From Nostocoides sp. HKS02 (lineage in GTDB: Bacteria > Actinomycetota > Actinomycetes > Actinomycetales > Dermatophilaceae): a stretch of DNA of 64,000 bases. The position numbers and the translations under genes are program-made. Under the pieces are notes generated by a model, which saw only the letters and a list, made by a program, of their open reading frames with translations, was not told the DNA's origin and did not search any database. This document shows positions 62,924 through 64,000 of the stretch, in pieces (position 1 is the stretch's first letter; every line of letters starts with the position of its first letter). The DNA is taken from positions 2,480,001-2,544,000 of the forward strand of contig NZ_CP046121.1 in NCBI RefSeq assembly GCF_009707485.1. Direction: 5' to 3'.

Positions 62924-64000
62924 GTGGCCTTTGACTTCAGCCTGAGCCCAGCCGTCGAGGATCAGCGCCAGCGGATCGCGGATTTCGTTGCACGAGAAGT
63001 GATCCCGCGCGAGCAGACCGTGTTTCGCGACGGCCTGACCGACACTCTGCGCCGTGAGCTGCAGGGCCTGGCCAAGGCTGCGGGCGTCTTCGCCCCGCAG
63101 GCCCCCCGCGAGTGGGGCGGCGGCGGCTACCGCTTCGACGAGGCGGCCGTGTTCCTCGAGGAAGCCGGCTACTCGTTGCTCGGTCCCCTCGCGCTCAACT
63201 GCGCGGCGCCGGACGAGGGCAACATCCACCTCATCCACCTCACCGGGACCCCTGACCAGCAGGAGCGGTGGCTGCGTCCACTCGTCGCCGGTGAGGTGCG
63301 TTCCTGCTTCTCCATGACCGAGCCGCCACCGGGGGCCGGATCGGACCCCTCGGCCCTGCGCACCCGAGCTCGACGCACCGCCGGCGGCTGGGTGCTCAAC
63401 GGCGAGAAGTGGCTCATCACGGGCGCCGACGGTGCGGCCTTCTCGATCGTCATGGCGCTGAACGAGGGGGACGACGCGCCGGCGGGGGCCACCATGTTCC
63501 TCGTCGACGCGCAGAACCCGGGCTTCGTCGTCGGCGAGCACCTCAACACCATCGACGCGACCGGCATCGGCGGGCACTGCCGCGTCACCCTGCGCGACTG
63601 CTTCGTCCCCGACGCCGACGTCCTCGGCGAGCCGGGTCGCGGCTTCCAGAGCGCCCAGGTCCGCCTCGCTCCCGCGCGCCTGACCCACTGCATGCGCTGG
63701 CTCGGTGCCGCCCGCCGCGCCCATGACATCGCGCTGGAACGCGCGGTCGAGCGCGAACTCTTCGGGTCGAAGCTCGCCGACCTCGGCATGGCGCAGGCCC
63801 TGATCGCCGAGAACGAGATCGACCTTGACGCCGCGCGGTCCGTGATCTGGCACGCGTCCTGGGCGATCGCGGAGGGCAGCCGGAGCAGCGAAGAGTCCTC
63901 TCGCGCCAAGGTTTTCGCCAGCGAGGCCGTATGCCGTGTCGTCGACCGGTCGGTGCAGCTCGCGGGTGGCATGGGCACCTCGGAGGAGCTCGTGCTGGGT
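62924..64000 (+). CDS. Acyl-CoA dehydrogenase, 3'-truncated by window edge
   Basis: The frame from GTG 62924 stays open to the window end (359 codons). It shows ACAD landmarks: VFAPQAPREWGGGGYRFDEAA, CFSMTEPPPGAGSDPSALRTRA (FAD/substrate loop), GWVLNGEKWLITGADGA and RELFGSKLADLGMAQALIAENEI. At the very end VQLAGGMGTSEEL marks the FAD-binding C-terminal helix region, so only about 40 residues are missing. Oxidises an acyl-CoA in the cytoplasm. TAGGGT (62912-62917) lies 6 bases before the GTG, so the mRNA is probably leaderless. Divergent from folP2. Confidence 0.92.
   Translation, partial: MAFDFSLSPAVEDQRQRIADFVAREVIPREQTVFRDGLTDTLRRELQGLAKAAGVFAPQAPREWGGGGYRFDEAAVFLEEAGYSLLGPLALNCAAPDEGNIHLIHLTGTPDQQERWLRPLVAGEVRSCFSMTEPPPGAGSDPSALRTRARRTAGGWVLNGEKWLITGADGAAFSIVMALNEGDDAPAGATMFLVDAQNPGFVVGEHLNTIDATGIGGHCRVTLRDCFVPDADVLGEPGRGFQSAQVRLAPARLTHCMRWLGAARRAHDIALERAVERELFGSKLADLGMAQALIAENEIDLDAARSVIWHASWAIAEGSRSSEESSRAKVFASEAVCRVVDRSVQLAGGMGTSEELVLG

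Larger units (their letters stand above)
1679..63936. repeat. Dispersed octamer GTATGCCG/CGGCATAC, 47 copies
   Basis: Exact copies counted by eye. Plus orientation starts: 1679, 3046, 7131, 10998, 15153, 17669, 20326, 21940, 24365, 25942, 28344, 29935, 32384, 36191, 38006, 43282, 45544, 47797, 49932, 51881, 53043, 61256, 62297, 63929. Minus orientation starts: 2528, 4955, 5785, 9408, 12276, 13953, 15647, 16578, 19709, 22871, 24607, 28133, 29498, 34878, 37157, 38599, 40296, 43694, 47320, 50083, 55780, 59311, 61995. Spacing averages about 1.4 kb. Confidence 0.85.

Noticed and set aside
1..64000. Octamer GTATGCCG as an FtsK-orienting (KOPS) or Chi-like site
   Set aside because: Both classes should be strongly strand-biased over a 64-kb stretch away from ori or ter; here copies are 24 versus 23.

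Overview
The window is chromosomal DNA from a GC-rich actinobacterium. Coding regions have almost only G or C in third codon positions, GTG starts are common, and many genes appear leaderless. Gene content points to the Micrococcales and most likely to an Intrasporangiaceae-type organism (Terrabacter, Janibacter or Knoellia-like). That placement rests on gene character, not on a database search. I see no prophage, complete insertion sequence, CRISPR array or rRNA operon. The region is mostly ordinary core and semi-core chromosome.

Layout. 1-6.5 kb: the 3' part of a GH15 glycosidase, a Rieske/DUF6529 redox operon with a 28-residue membrane peptide, a DEAD-box helicase, an aldo-keto reductase, a LacI remnant and a FlK-like thioesterase. 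6.6-13.8 kb: tRNA-Ser(CGA), an MFS exporter, DedA, divergent tadA/upp, a 55-residue membrane protein, a PH-domain protein, a CcdA-like thiol transporter and an APC permease. 13.8-19.9 kb: the proton-translocating transhydrogenase pntAB (pntA is frameshifted), pirin and an acyl-CoA synthetase. 20-29 kb: ABC-F ATPase, SDR, MarR, an AlaA-type aminotransferase followed by two Fluc/CrcB subunits, and a TetR-controlled NTF2-like/NmrA/SDR cluster. 29-34.3 kb: a LuxR-type two-component system with a frameshifted kinase, a GH6 secreted glycosidase, small membrane proteins and an acetyltransferase. 34.7-43.2 kb: tRNA-Arg(ACG), GTP-dependent PEP carboxykinase, an unknown Rossmann protein, a universal stress protein and a sugar ABC importer with its LacI repressor. 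43.1-50 kb: a PhoP/PhoR-like two-component system next to a GT39 transferase and a GT2-GtrA fusion, which together look like a complete surface glycosylation pathway. 50.2-54.4 kb: tRNA-Ser(GCT), an LCP ligase, a class B PBP and CspA. 54.7-61.7 kb: a secreted protein of about 2,300 residues built of Ig-like repeats with a C-terminal PxKF domain. 62-64 kb: a FolP2-like protein and the 5' part of an acyl-CoA dehydrogenase.

Three themes stand out. First, one octamer (GTATGCCG, or CGGCATAC on the other strand) occurs 47 times by my count, evenly on both strands, inside and outside genes and in several reading phases. About two copies would be expected by chance. This is the strongest signal that the genes do not explain. 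Second, phased CACAG direct repeats with an 11-bp period lie at the same distance (28 bp) before the start codons of the PhoP-like regulator and the GT39 gene. This suggests that the two-component system controls itself and the glycosylation operon. Third, four genes (pntA, the LuxR-system kinase, an acetyltransferase and the giant surface protein) each need exactly one added or removed base to restore a full-length reading frame. These are either assembly indels or real lesions.

Several regulators can be paired with visible palindromic operators: TetR at 26.23 kb, LacI at 42.07 and 42.15 kb, and MarR-like palindromes upstream of pirin. Strong hairpin terminators separate most convergent units.
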